Position numbers and translations under genes: made by a program. Below are positions 46,570 to 58,439 of a stretch of DNA of 64,000 nucleotides, one piece after another (the first letter of the stretch is position 1; the number at the start of each line of letters is the position of its first letter). The notes beneath the pieces are model-generated. The model saw only the letters and a list, made by a program, of their open reading frames with translations. It had not been told where the DNA came from and ran no database searches. The stretch is from Ascaphus truei (Eukaryota; Chordata; Amphibia; Anura; Ascaphidae). The stretch is taken from NCBI GenBank assembly GCA_036426205.1, contig CM071568.1:116356856-116420855 (forward strand), read 5' to 3'.

Positions 46570-47106
46570 TGTAACAGGGACACATCTCTGTTTAAATAAA
46601 GCAGCCTCAGAGCTCTGATAATCCAGCAGAGAGATAGTTAATTGCAGCCAATCAATTAACTAGTCTCCACCTGGACTAATGTGAGCTCTGTAAAAAAGCC
46701 TCATGGGAGACACAGGATAGGTATTCCTTAGCTCACATTTGGGCTGTCAGAAGGAGAGCAGAGAAGCCTGTACACAGACCCTGTCTTGAGTACAAAGGCT
46801 GTGCTGAGATCAAGACACCCAAAGACCTATATTTCCTGGACACAGAGGACCCAGGAACCTGCCAGAGATTGACATGGAGGGCCATCTGCTTAAGGTACCT
46901 CCTGAGACTTTGGGGTGATAGGAATATCCCTCAAGTCCTGCAGATAGGGTTTGGGGAAGTAAGTTAGCCATTACAAAGGGATAGGGTTTGTTATTTTGTT
47001 GTTTTTGTATGTTTTGCCTGGATAAAGGAACAGGCTCAATAAAGCCAAGATATAATTTCACCCAAATCGGTCTCCATTATATGTACCTCTGCTCACATCT
47101 CTTACA
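46570..47106 (+). mobile_element. LTR-like unit, TGTAA..TTACA
   Basis: 537 bp beginning TGTAACAGGGAC and ending ATCTCTTACA, with AATAAAG poly(A)-type signals near 46595 and 47037 (CAATAAAGCC). It has the terminal TG..CA and short inverted ends of an LTR. No matching partner or clear target duplication is seen, so it is either solo or the 3' LTR of an element that includes the upstream relict. Confidence 0.5.
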
Positions 47107-48747
47107 GTTCCAAAATAAGGAGTAACAACTCTGATATTTTTGTTCATAGTCTGGAAAAATAGACTAGTACTACTCTTGATCCTTCAAGCACAATTATTTG
47201 TTAATTGACAGGCTAAACTTTACATTTGTCTTATGGTTGACCAGCTATCACAGTCTTGATTTATAAGACTGAATCTGTGTCCTTGCAAAGCTAACTGATC
47301 ACAGCTGGAATCTTTCCTGCCTACAAATGTTAAAACCTTTCTGCTGTTGTGTTGCATGGTTTTTGCCTTACAGTTATAGCACTGTTCAAATCTTGGTTAG
47401 CTGGTACTTGTTTATATTTATCATTATTCACTGCTCCTAATTTTAAGTACATTTCAAATGACCTGCCAAGCTGCTAATTCAGGAATCTCAATTCAGCTAG
47501 AACGTGTTTATCTCACCTCTAATATCCCTCAGCTCTCCTAGGCTCAGATCCCCAGAAGTCTGTTATTAACTTAATGAGGTGTTAACCTAACCCCTGTGAA
47601 TCGACCCTTATTGTAAGGCTAAAGATATGTTTCTTTGGGTTGTTTTTTTTTCACTTTCTCTAATAAAATAGTTTAGTGGGTTTGAACAATCCAAATGATT
47701 TAATGGGACATCTGCAGAGTGAGGGGCATATTTTTGGGTTGAATGAGGCAAACAGGGCCCTAGTTACAGTAGATGATAGCACTAAAGAGTTTTATACTAA
47801 TATTAATGCTTTTATGTTTTATGCTTTTAGTAAAAACCTGTGGTTCTGATGTGGATGCTAATGAAATATCTGCAGAAGTTCAGAAGTACAATATGGACAG
47901 GGGAAGCACTGCTCCATTCTCTGCTTGCTCTATTGTCCAATATCTGGGAAAAACAGTTTAACTTCAGGATGCTTCCATGATGCACTTATAACACAGTAAA
48001 GGTGGCCACGCTGCATATGACATCCATATTGGTATCTAATTCCTCTCTTTACCTGGGAAACGGCTGACTTGGAACATGCTCAGTAATCATACGATTTGCC
48101 TTGTTGACGAAGTTATTCTTGAGAACCATTGTTTCCATGCTGGTATTTGACTTATTAATAGTAATGTACAGTATGTTGACTGCAATACAAATTCAAGAAA
48201 AATACAGGGAGCAACATTAACTCTCTACTGTGTGGTTATTGACTTGATAAAAACTTTCCTGAAGAGCAGACCTCTGCAAGATCCTTAGCATAGGATGTCG
48301 GAATAGATTTTGCAATCTTATGCCTAGATTAATCAAACACTGATAGAGCAGTGAATGGGTTAAAATATGTGAGCAATACCGCAACTAACAAGTTAAGTTT
48401 CTCTTTAAAAGGAAATAACACATTTATATTTTTAATAAGGGTAACCAGAGATTCTTCACGGGGACATGCCTTTTATGCCTTTTATTATGGCAATAAAATA
48501 ATAAAACAGTTAAACAATAAAGGGAGAATCATGCTTAAATGGAGCTGACATGACATTTGGCAGAATTATGTTATGTGACAGAGCAAGGCTTCAAAGTAAC
48601 CTCTACATTTCTGAGATCATCTCTGGCACACCCAAAGGTAACACACCATTCACTAACATTACAGACCCACATAGAAGATGATAATTCATATGTGGTGCAA
48701 TTCACAATAAAGTAAGATATAGATTTCTGATGAGCAGAAATATGAGT
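47107..48747. other. intergenic, no gene recognised
   Basis: AT-rich. One 62-codon ATG frame at 47773 starts with a hydrophobic stretch, but there is no other support. Confidence 0.4.
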
Positions 48748-49529
48748 TGTGATACCATCACTGTCCTATTGGTGCTGGAATAGGGCAGCTATGGGACTTT
48801 CCAACGCACAGAGAATTAATCTCCCTAGAGAAACCAGCAGCAGCTGCTAACTATTTGAGCAGGCTTAACTCCTGATTGCTCATGGAGTTTTAATTAAAAG
48901 TCAGTAATTGACTATACACAATGAGAGTGACTGCTGTTCCCAGAGAAGAGGGACAGAGAAGAGTTCTCCCCAGCTATGTGAAGCTGACACAGTCCCCTAG
49001 GCCTGCTGGACGATGGTCGCGGAGCCTGCTGGGACTGCCTGGGTTGTTAATCCCAGGAAGAAGGAAGGACGAGAGACCGTGCTGAAGCGGGGATGTCCTG
49101 TCCTTAACATTGGACTTACAGATGAGAGATTCTCTGAGCTGTCATGGGGCTGAGCTCCTCTAAGAAGGAATGACACAAGACCATGCTGAAGTGGGGACGT
49201 CTGCTCCAACAGAGTAACAGATAAGTGAAACACTTTATTGCTGTGTTAAGAGACTGTATATGTTCAGCTATAATAGTACCTTTAGGGTGGTAATCATCTT
49301 AGCTGTCCATCCAGGTAGTAAGGGTTGAAGCTTAATGTGTAGTTAGTCTCCAAAGAGGAGTTTGTTTTATGATTTTGTTTTGATTTAAAGGGACGGTGGG
49401 CCTGTAAGTGTATTATTTAATCCTTGTAAATAAACCCCATATAGAGAAATACTACATTTCCTGCCTTAATCTGGGGCTCAAGATACTATGCTGTGAAGGA
49501 GACATCACAGAGTGTGTAGCAATATCACA
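48748..49529 (+). mobile_element. second LTR-like unit, TGTGATA..TATCACA
   Basis: About 782 bp with short inverted ends TGTGATA/TATCACA and AAATAAACCCC poly(A)-type text near 49429, in a T-rich then C-rich setting typical of an LTR R-U5 region. Inner text repeats itself (CATGCTGAAGTGGGGACGTC near 49181 against CGTGCTGAAGCGGGGATGTC near 49078). No ORF. The target duplication is not clear. Confidence 0.45.
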
Positions 49530-51404
49530 TGTGAGGGGGGGGGGTCTGGGTTGCCTAATTCAGATCATTTGTTTATCTCACAATTAGAAGTAGTGCTATT
49601 AAAATCATCCAAACGCAATGATGTGGGTAGCATTAATTTAGTGGTTACAAGGATAAAGTTATGAGGTATTTTATTTAAATTATTCTCTCTCTCCTAGTAA
49701 CATCAGCCATACATGTCATGTCAGATTAATAAATTGAAGATAAGACACCTCCAAAAAAAATTGGCCTGTCCCATGGCACAGGGGCAAAGTTTTGAGTTTA
49801 AAAAAATGAGTACATAAATCAGAATTCATCTAAGTGGGGTGTTATATAAATAACACAGGAATTCTCCTATTTCCCACTCAACTACCTCTTTGGCGGGACC
49901 AATATAATTTATCCGTAATGTATAGGTCTTCTACGCCTATCCCTGCTTATTTAGTAAAACTGTCTGCATTTAGATAATGTATGTTTTTGTAACCTTTCTT
50001 TTACAGTGTATGTAATAAGCACTGTACAGTTTTTGTTATGCCTGTATTAAATCTAACATTTTATAAGTACTGTCTTTGGGTTCTAATTGACCCCAATGCC
50101 TTTTTAAAGTGATTAACTGCAGTTTCAGGCACATTTGGCTACAATGTTTTTTGTGTGTGTTAATTCCATATCTAATATCAAGAGAACCAAGGACCCCCGA
50201 GGGTAAGGCTTTAAATTATTCTTGGTGTTGGCAGCGTAATTGAGGGGTATTGTGATGGTTTTTGGGGAGTTATTGTTAATTTGTTGTGCCATGCGGGGAG
50301 GTACTGTAAGTGAGTAAGATGTATAACTGGATGTTCTCAACCCCTTTCACATACACAGTCACGTGCACATGGATAGTGGTGTAGGTGACACATGGTAAAT
50401 AGGTGTTAACATAGCACCCAGAAAAAAAACGATTCACTTCTTTACTGCAATGTTATGGCCTAATTCATCAACATTGCGGTAAAAATGTACTGCATGCGAT
50501 CCAAATTATATTACAATTGAGATGCCTATGCAGTAATTAACTGAACCAATACATCATATTTAATAACCACTAGCGATGCATTTTATAATCTTCTACCATA
50601 GAGCTACTGTATGTAATAAGAGTTATTAGAAACCCAACTGGCAAAAATAAATTAACCCATGTGATGCTTGACGCTACCAATATATACCACGGGCACCAAA
50701 AGGGTTATTATGTCCTTACATTACAGTACCTATCCCATTTGCTTCCTAAGAGGTTAGCAAGGCATTGCAGTGCATTGAGAGGAACAGACGAAGAAAAGAA
50801 AAAGAACAGAAAATGTTTCCAAAATACTCACAAAGAAGAATCTTCAAACAACGGAGGAACCTCGGCTTCTAGGAAGTTTGAAGATGTCTTATTTTACGGT
50901 CCAGATGCCATTGGATTAAAAGTAGTATCGGGCCTGGATTAAAATGTTCTTTATTTCATTTTATGATTTCTAATTTGTTGTGGGGGGAGTTTTGAGGGGG
51001 GGGGGGGGTGTATCAAGCCTAGGATGTTTTGGTACGGCTTTTAATAGTGTGGCACCAGCTATATTTCAGAGTAGTTCCAAGAGGAGAGAAGAGAATGATG
51101 GCCAACTGAAGAGAATGGTGGCCAGCTGCATGGCTGAGGTTTACATAAACAGTCATTTTTGAACATGTCTCTTTATTTAGAGAACATTTTAACAGGAAAA
51201 AATATAGAGGCCCTGATCCACAAACTGTTCAGATACTTTAGAATGCCTTTACTCCCATTCACATGAAGGAGAACTGAGGCATGCTACCATTTATCATTCT
51301 TTCGTGGTCAATTACACTTAGTTTCTTCTCATTTTGAAGTACGTACTGGGCACTGTTACATTAAGTAATGCCAAACATCACAAGTACTGTATGGCTGGGG
51401 TGCA
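49530..51404. other. intergenic, no gene recognised
   Basis: AT-rich, with poly-G tracts at about 49534-49543 and 50996-51008. Short ORFs have no domain. Confidence 0.4.
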
Positions 51405-51464
51405 AATGAATAAAGTGCATACCTAGAGTAGTGACCAAACACAAGAATAAGAAAATAACATATT
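51405..51464 (-). repeat. PLE5 direct repeat, downstream copy
   Basis: Text AATAAAGTGCATACCTAGAG and ACCAAACACAAGAATAAG matches 56866-56925 with a few changes. Confidence 0.85.
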
Positions 51465-51621
51465 AAAATGTATATATAAAAACACACACAGAGGGAGGAG
51501 AAAAATAGACAGTATAATTAAATGTAAAGTTGACAATAAATATATATACAACAAATAAAAATCAACTGTTAACATATAAACTACTGTCCACATTCTCAGC
51601 AGAAATTAATAGTGAACTTAA

Positions 51622-54556
51622 CTACAGGAACATAGAAAAACCAAGATAATTATTCATCCCGTTAGGCAACATAGAGCCCAACTGCACTATCCAGCAACAC
51701 TCTTTCTGCAAATGTTTTCTCTCGATATCACCACCTCTTATACCCAGAGATACACCATCAATTGCAAATGCAGAGAGTGTCAAATTATCAGTATTAAGTT
51801 TCTGTAAAAAGTGTTTAGCTACTGATTACATTTTATTGAAAGAATCACTGTGCCTCTGAGCAAATTTGATATTACAACAATGTTCTAGCACTCTGAAACA
51901 GACATCCCTCGTTGTCATGCCCACATATATTAAATTACAATAGTACACTACCCCCTTTGATCGACAATTCAGAAATTGATATATCCTAAATTGTCTGGTC
52001 ATAGCACTATTAAAAAACGAGTCTGTTTGACGCATGAATCTAAAGGCTGAACAGCCATTACATTTATCAAATCCCTTTTTATCAAAGGTGAAAAGAAAAG
52101 TAGGGTTAACATGAGGAATGTAATGGCTGTGAACAAACTTGTCTTTAAGATTCGGAGATCTTGTACTCGTCAAATCAACCCTACCGACCAAAACTTGTTT
52201 CAGGTCCGGGTCCTAATAAGGATGGCCCAATGCTTTTCTAAAATATTTCTCAAGTGGGACCATTGTTGATTAAATGTCCCAATGAACCTTATTTTCTTTT
52301 TCTTGACATTGTCCTTAACTTTTGGTTTTAATAAAGAGGCTCTGCTACAGTCAATACTTCGTTTATACCCCGTTTAATGATCGCTTGACTGTAGCCCCTT
52401 GACTTGAATCTAGTTTTCATCTCTAGTGCTCTTTGTTTGAAAACCATATCATTAGAACAATTTTGTTTCAAACTAATGAATTCGCTTATCGTGACTCCCT
52501 TAATTTGGTACCTGGGATGAGAACTGGTGGCATGCAATATTGAGTTTGTTGTGTTGCAGTTTCCTTTCTGAAAATTTCAGTACTCAAGTCACCAGTAACA
52601 TCAATGCTGATGTTAAAATCAAGAAAAGCCATAGTCCTGGAGCTGCACTTAAATGTTAACTTAATATTTAAGTCATTGTGGTTGAGAACATCGACGAAAT
52701 CCCCAAACTCCTTGGCAGTGCCCTGCCAGAGGATGAAGATGTCGTCGATGTATCTCAATCACAAGAGGACATGATCCGTCATCTCCTGATTCTGCTCTGA
52801 AAATACTACCACCCATTCCCACCAACCTAAAAAAAAGGTTGGTGTACAAGGGGGCACAAGTGGCCCCCATAGTAGTCCCTCTTAGTTATAAATATAACTT
52901 GTTTTTTGGATAGAGCATCCATTGTGTCACGGAGAGAGGTTGGCCATGTTTCGACTGCGGGACGCATAAACACATCCAGAAATTGACATATAAGTTCACG
53001 TAAACCCCTTATCCCTGCCACAATTGGTCTACCAGGGGGATTCAGGGTGTTCTTGTAAACATTTGGTGACAGGTAGAAAGTCAGCACAATTGGAAATTTG
53101 CAAATTAGCCAATCACAAATTTTCTCTGTGATGGTACCTTGTGAGCTAGCATCACATCAAATATGGTCCAGCTCAGATTTAAATTTAACTGTTGGATCTG
53201 ATCCCAGCTCAGAATAGCACATAGGGTCTCTCAGCTGTTTGTAAACCTCCCTTTCATAAAGATTTTTTGGCCAGATGACAATGTTCCTCCCCTTGTCAGC
53301 AGGCTTAATCTCTACAGTAGTCAGTTTTCGGAAGTCCGAGATAGCTTTCCACTCCAACCTGGTCAGGTTATTTGTGCCTGCAGATTGTGGCAGACTAAGA
53401 ATTTCTTCAGTGACCAGACTTGCAAATACCTCAATGGATGAGCAAGTTTGGAGCGGTGGACAAAATACCGACTTGGATATTACATGTGATACAATTCCCA
53501 GTTCGTTATGATTTGCTACTAGAGGAGGAAGCCAAGTCCTGGATCAGCTGTAATGTCTGAGTATTCCAGTCGATAGTGTCATCATGTTCTAAACCTGGAT
53601 CCTGCAATTTTCTGAAATGTTTATTTAGAAGGAGCTTGTGGCAAAATAGATTGAGGTCTTTAATCCATTCAAATTTATCGAGGTGGAATGTGGGTGAAAA
53701 AGATAGACCCCTCTGAAGGACATTAGTCTGGTATTCTAAAAGGATAAAATCAGACAGATTTATAATAGTCAATAAATCTTTTACCATTTCGCCTGAAGGC
53801 CCTTGTTCACTTTGTAGCTGTATTGCTCCCTGTCCCTTAGCTGTCTTGGCTCTGCGTCTCGTCTTTGGGGTTGGTTGTTTTGCCGGTCGTCTTTTCCTAA
53901 AAAAGAAAGCGTACTGTCTCCTTCACCAGGGCGTCCAGAATCATAGTCCGAGGAATCTACGAACAATGATGTAGCACCTGAAGAAGCAGCCGGTGGATTA
54001 ATGCGACATTTTTTTGGAGTCTTACCAGGTCCCTTACCCCGATGCCACTTGTAAACGGTTCCAAAATTTTTAAATCTGAAGAATTGCGGGCAAACTTATT
54101 TTTTTGGAGGTTGATAATGCCTTACTTGTTTTTCTCCAGATCTTTTTCTATTTTCTCAATCTGTTCCAAACCCCCATGTTCAATGTTTTTTTTGTAGTGC
54201 CTCGATTTGTGTGGATACATCTGCTGGAATACAATAAGAATGCTCATTAATTCAAATGAGCAGATGTTCATGCTGTTTTCCACATGGTCTTAAAAGTAGG
54301 ATCATTAAACTGAAATGCAGGAAACGTTTGCAACCTAAGACCACGTGGTATTAATTTATTCTCTATATATCTTTCTAGCGCAGTTTTGTTCCACCGTGTT
54401 CGTGTACGTCTATGTAACAAAATTTTAAGAACTTTAATATTATCCCTTCCTATAGCAGATGTAGTCTGTGATGCTTGTATGTGACCTACATCTGACATAG
54501 AAAAAAATCTCATTCGCACTCTCCAAGCGCTTCTGTTCATTAGCATTAAAATCCAT
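51622..54556 (-). pseudogene. PLE5 RT/GIY-YIG gene relict, nearly full length
   Basis: Starts at ATG 54556-54554 (MDFNANEQKRLESANEIFF). Then an N-terminal domain LERYIENKLIPRGLR, INLSDFILLEYQTNVLQRG (about 53760), VEIKPADKG (53310), GRPIVAGIRGL (53030), MGATCAPLYTNLF motif B (52868), YIDDIFILWQGT motif C (52757), FLDFNI, CX2CSAF (cluster eroded), GIY-YIG remnant GVVYYCNLIYVGMTT with Arg and EH, KECCWI and MNNYLGFSMFL with stop at 51622. Several frameshifts; the CPCG of the GIY-YIG loop is partly deleted. All domains are in order, so it shows the full architecture missing from PLE1-3. Inactive. Confidence 0.88.
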
Positions 54557-55001
54557 GTTAAAACCAAATATATATGGACTTCTATTTCTAATTTAGATAA
54601 AGATCTTGTGAGCATTATTCTGACCTCTTTGGTTGTATTGCCAGCTGCGATAGGCTGGATCTATTTATATCTGCCATCTCTTGCACTAGGGTTTTTAATA
54701 GATTTAATTAAACACTTTTCTATACTCCTTTTTAAGGTTTTCTTTTTATATATATTATATTGATTATCGACTGTGTTTCCTCCATACTCCTTTTCCTACA
54801 CCCCCCCCTCCTCCCCCCTTTCCCCTTTTTCTTGTCTTTTTTCTTGTGTTCTTTTCTTGTGTTTTTGCTAGGGATTTTATTGTTTTATATGTGCAATTAG
54901 TGAGTTAATTGTATTCTTGCAATGTATGGTAACTGATTGGAAGGTATGGCCATCTGATATAAATTGTGTCTTGGATTGGTTGATGCATTAACCTGTAGAG
55001 G

Positions 55002-55009
55002 TATTTAAG
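55002..55009 (+). promoter_or_regulatory. TATA-like box TATTTAAG
   Basis: First T is 36 bp before the core of the hammerhead-like motif at 55038. Confidence 0.45.
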
Positions 55010-55034
55010 CACCACCATAAGACCACATGACCAA

Positions 55035-55073
55035 GCCCTGAAGAAGTGTCATTTGACATGAAACGCGTAGGTG
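55035..55073 (+). ncRNA. hammerhead-ribozyme-like motif, consensus core
   Basis: Core CTGAAGA matches CUGANGA; extra A; stem II GTGTCA/TGACAT (6 bp including one G-T) with loop TT; then GAAACGCGTA with residue 17 as A. Stem I GCC/GGT. A perfect TGACGTCA follows at 55075-55082. With 15438 and 60843 it is among the best-preserved copies. Confidence 0.72.
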
Positions 55074-56442
55074 GTGACGTCATACGCAGCGACGTTACAT
55101 CCGTGACGATGGACGTACATGCTGCAACCCTGAGACACCGCGAGAAAGCTATTAGGAGGTTCCATTGAGCGATAAGGTCTGTTTTATACCAACGTGGCAG
55201 CCTTGTGCTCTCTCTTTTTTACCATCCATATCAGGACCTTCCCACTGAGCCATAGGTGTTAGTACCTTATCCTGGGCGGGTGTCTTGGGTGTTTTTAGAT
55301 ACACGTGTTATCTATGTGGTGTCATTTGACCCTTATTGTGATACATTTTATGTGGTATTTTATATGTGTCATTCTATGTTTTACTTTGATAAAGATTTGT
55401 GTACTAATTTTGGTTTTCTGGCTTTCTTTCCATGCGCTCCTATTTTTGTGTTTTTTAAAACCAAATATAGAAATGCAACAACGGTGGAGCTGGTATTAAA
55501 GAATACTGTCACACGGTAAATAATACAAACATAACACAAAGAAAATATCAAACTCCGTTGGAATAATAATGTCTAAAGCCAGAATATCTCTGCAGATTAG
55601 AACCAAGACTGGTGGTGCTAAAGGGGAAAATAACTATCAAACACACCAAAAACAAAAGAGTCCCCAAAAGAATCACTCAGACATATCTCATAAAAAATGC
55701 AAAGAAAGATGAAATTACAGTAACAAAAAACAAATTTTAACCCAACACATCTAACAATAAAACTAAAATAACACACACATGGAAACAAACTAGAGAACCT
55801 CCTGATAGGCTAAATGCAAAAGTAGGACAAAAAATATATAATTCTAGGACTACATTCAAGGAAAAATAATACTGAGGAAAAACAGTACCTGTATTAATAG
55901 ACTACACTAGGAACAAAATGCCCAGAGTAATCACGACCGTCTGGTAAGCTACAAAAATACTGTACTTAGAAGTACCCATCTACAGTACCTCAGAAACAAT
56001 ATAAAGCTGCTGATGATCAGCATGATGCCATGAAATCCCTCAAATAGAAAGACACAATGTGAAGTATAATTGCCTGTATCAATGAATGTGTTGCATGGTG
56101 CCTATAAAACAGACAAATGTCAAAACTAAGTATCCCCAATTCACCTATAGGCTGCAAACACACCCCATACAGGACATAGTTGGAATAACTGAATACATGA
56201 ATCCCTGAAAGCTGAACTCCTGTATGGGGAAAAACAGGATACAAAGTCCAATGTATAATATCAGAACAGAGCCTGCATGCCCATACAAATGCAAGGATAC
56301 TCAGCCAGATGATGCAAGAAGTATCCCTGGTATAGATTAAATTGCTTCCAAGAGCAGTAGCATTAATCAGGTGCAGCATATCGCAGAGTCCTTTAGAAGA
56401 AAAGAAAGTCCATAATTAGGAAACAGGAGGTGTCCGTTTGTA

Positions 56443-56485
56443 CCACTAACACGTTTCGCACTGCTGGGCTTCTTCCCAGAGGGGT
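56443..56485 (-). ncRNA. hammerhead-ribozyme-like motif of the PLE5 family tail
   Basis: Core GGGAAGA, extra A, weak stem II, then GAAACGTGTT (residue 17 is U); stem I CCTCT/AGTGG has one mismatch. Upstream on the - strand lie TTTAAAT (56516-56510, first T 39 bp before the core) and TGACGTCA (56538-56531), with spacing close to that of PLE2. Confidence 0.6.
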
Positions 56486-56985
56486 AGGGTCCCGTTAAAT
56501 GAATGAAGCATTTAAAGAGAGTCAGAATGATGACGTCACTTTCTCTCCAAAGAACCTCCGCCAATCATGGAGCAAAGAGACATTGCACATGCGCAAAACA
56601 GAGCAAACACAGCTGATCTTCCACTCCAAACAGCTGGATCGGAGAGGAGACCTGCAATACTCCCATCATCATCAGATGCATTGACATGCGCAGTCTCTTG
56701 CCACACGTCAAATGCTGCAAGAGCCATATATTGAAGCTGCAGGAGAAAAGCAACCAATAAGGAGCCAGACAATTCCGTGCCTCACGATATATATAGGCAA
56801 CATCAGGCACCCTCCTCGAATTGCTTCATAAGCGCTTCATCTCGATCCTGGGGTTGATTGTCAGTGTATGCAAATAATAAAGTGCATACCTAGAGTAGTG
56901 ACCAAACATAAGAATAAGAAAAAAACATATTGCCCTGAACTTTCAATACACTTCTCTGGAATACAACTGAACTGTGTGCTGTCTC

Positions 56986-57085
56986 TTACTACTGGACGTC
57001 AATCTAGTAGTAATTATATTATATATATCTATATGATAATATATATATAAGATATATATATATAGTATATATATGAAAAGAAAAA
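56986..57085. repeat. AT-rich microsatellite
   Basis: Interrupted (TA)n/(TATATAGATA) tract of ~80 bp between two PLE pieces. Confidence 0.8.
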
Positions 57086-57528
57086 AGAAACAGAAAAACC
57101 AGTTGCAACCCTAGTGCATTAACGTAATAAAATTTGTATTTCAAGGAACATAAAATCTATCAAATGCCCACTCACAAGGTTTAAAACGATAAATAGCAGA
57201 TATGAGATAGGCTCTCATGTGCCGTCAGCTCGATCCTCTCAATGTAGCTGCAGGTATTGGCGTCCTCACGTGACTCCCCTCGTGTAGCCGATGAACCGGT
57301 GAACCGGAAGCGGAAATTCGTAATCAATGTTCGGCGGGGAAGAGACCCTCTAGACCCCAAAGGTCCTCCAGGTCCTCTATGATTGAAGTCTTCTTGGAGC
57401 CGTGTGAAACAAGGAAAGGATAGTCTCCCATTAGCCACCCCACCAAGCACCCTTTCATGATTAGCTTGACAGGTTCACTATATTAATTGGTTATATCTAG
57501 AGGCGCTACTTCATTCTTTGTTTGTTTT
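57086..57528 (-). mobile_element. PLE 5' end piece
   Basis: The - strand text TGCACTAGGGTTGCAAC followed by T-rich DNA and the AT tract matches in position and wording the PLE6 leader (TGCACTAGGATCGGCGC near 60500). No ORF of note; the single long - strand frame has no domain. Confidence 0.5.
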
Positions 57529-57553
57529 GATATATATATATATATATATATAT
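57529..57553. repeat. (TA)n microsatellite
   Basis: TATATATA run bordering the foldback on its left. Confidence 0.85.
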
Positions 57554-57661
57554 GATAAGAGAAAAGGTGGACCCCTTGATGAATAAAGGTAACTAAGTAC
57601 CGACATCAAGTAAATATTAGGTAATAAGTCAGTGGTGCTATATGGGCCAAGAAAATGTAGT

Positions 57662-58344
57662 TTGAGAGAAAGAGCAAAAAAGCCCCACAAAGAAGCACTC
57701 TAGTATACCGTTGTAGTACATATATCAAAACATCTTTATTGAACAACTAGAAGGCATTGGGCCGAAACGCGTAGGAGTGGGTGGTGTAGGCAGGATCCCT
57801 TGGTCTGTCCCCCCTCAGGGACACGTAATTATTGTTTGAGTTTCTTGTTCCTTGCCTCCTCTATGATTCTGCTGTATGTCTTATGTATAGGTGTTTTTAG
57901 ACTATGAGTATACAGGCTACTTGAAGTGTGCCTCTCTAGGCCTTATATTTCTGGCTTTATCACATGTTTATGCACTGCATCATTAGAGACTACCTCAGAG
58001 ATTCCTCATGGAGAGCATGCTATGACATTTTTGTGATTTGACCATTTGGCCATGGCCACTTCTTGCTTCTTCAGATCTATTGTCTGTATTTAGCATATCA
58101 CCTTGTCAGGGACATTTGAGCATACTATCTGTCTGATTGGAGACGGTTCTTTTCCTATTTTGGAATTGATTTTTGGAGGTCTGTGTCAAGACTTACGTAC
58201 AAGGGATCCATGCCTTGTTTTAAACTATTCTCTGCTTTCTTTTATTTGTGTTTTGTGACAGTTTTCAATAAAGATGTTTTGATATATGTACTACAACGGT
58301 ATACTAGAGTGCTTCTTTGTGGGGCTTTTTTGCTCTTTCTCTCA
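57662..58344 (+). mobile_element. PLE-derived foldback element (683 bp)
   Basis: Arms 57662-57743 and 58264-58344 are reverse complements (TTGAGAGAAAGAGCAAAAAA, AAGCACTCTAGTATACCG). The left arm ends directly before a hammerhead-like motif (57747-57780). The centre has no ORF. Flanked by (TA)n on the left and (TG)n on the right. Confidence 0.75.
57747..57780 (+). ncRNA. hammerhead-like relic
   Basis: GGC/GCC stem II then CGAAACGCGTA (residue 17 is A) is clear. The CTGANGA part is degraded (CTAGAAG). A TACATATA text lies 30 bp before the core within the inverted arm. Confidence 0.4.
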
Positions 58345-58351
<7 letters not shown>

Positions 58352-58389
<38 letters not shown>

Positions 58390-58398
58390 TGTGTGTGT

Positions 58399-58438
<40 letters not shown>
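58352..58438. repeat. (TG)n microsatellite
   Basis: About 87 bp of TG units with a few interruptions. Confidence 0.95.

Positions 58439-58439
<1 letters not shown>

Larger units (their letters stand above)
54640..55540 (+). mobile_element. PLE end in opposite orientation, inside PLE5
   Basis: + strand: TTGCACTAGGG text (54682), T-rich DNA, TATTTAAG box (55002), hammerhead-like motif (55035-55073), TGACGTCA and a short tail. It lies at the 5' side of PLE5 in inverted orientation, either a nested insertion or an inverted pseudo-LTR. Confidence 0.6.
51405..56925 (-). mobile_element. PLE5: Penelope-like element with short pseudo-LTR overlap
   Basis: On the - strand: 3' UTR piece and hammerhead tail (56925 to about 55560), a segment with an oppositely oriented PLE end (about 55540-54640), the RT gene relict (54556-51622) and a truncated 3' UTR (51621-51405). 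About 60 bp (56866-56925 and 51405-51464, GCATACCTAGAGTAGTGACC in both) are shared directly, 5461 bp apart. This parallels the 477-bp overlap of PLE2. Confidence 0.75.

Noticed and set aside
46570..47106. Target duplication around the TGTAA..TTACA unit
   Set aside because: Left flank GAGGTA and right flank GTTCCA do not match; a solo-LTR insertion with duplication is therefore not claimed.
47773..47961. 62-codon ATG frame with a hydrophobic N-terminus (signal-peptide-like)
   Set aside because: No family recognised, no promoter or splice context, and such frames are expected by chance in AT-rich DNA.
50661..50942. 93-codon ATG frame with Lys-rich centre
   Set aside because: No domain and no supporting context; inside unassigned intergenic DNA.
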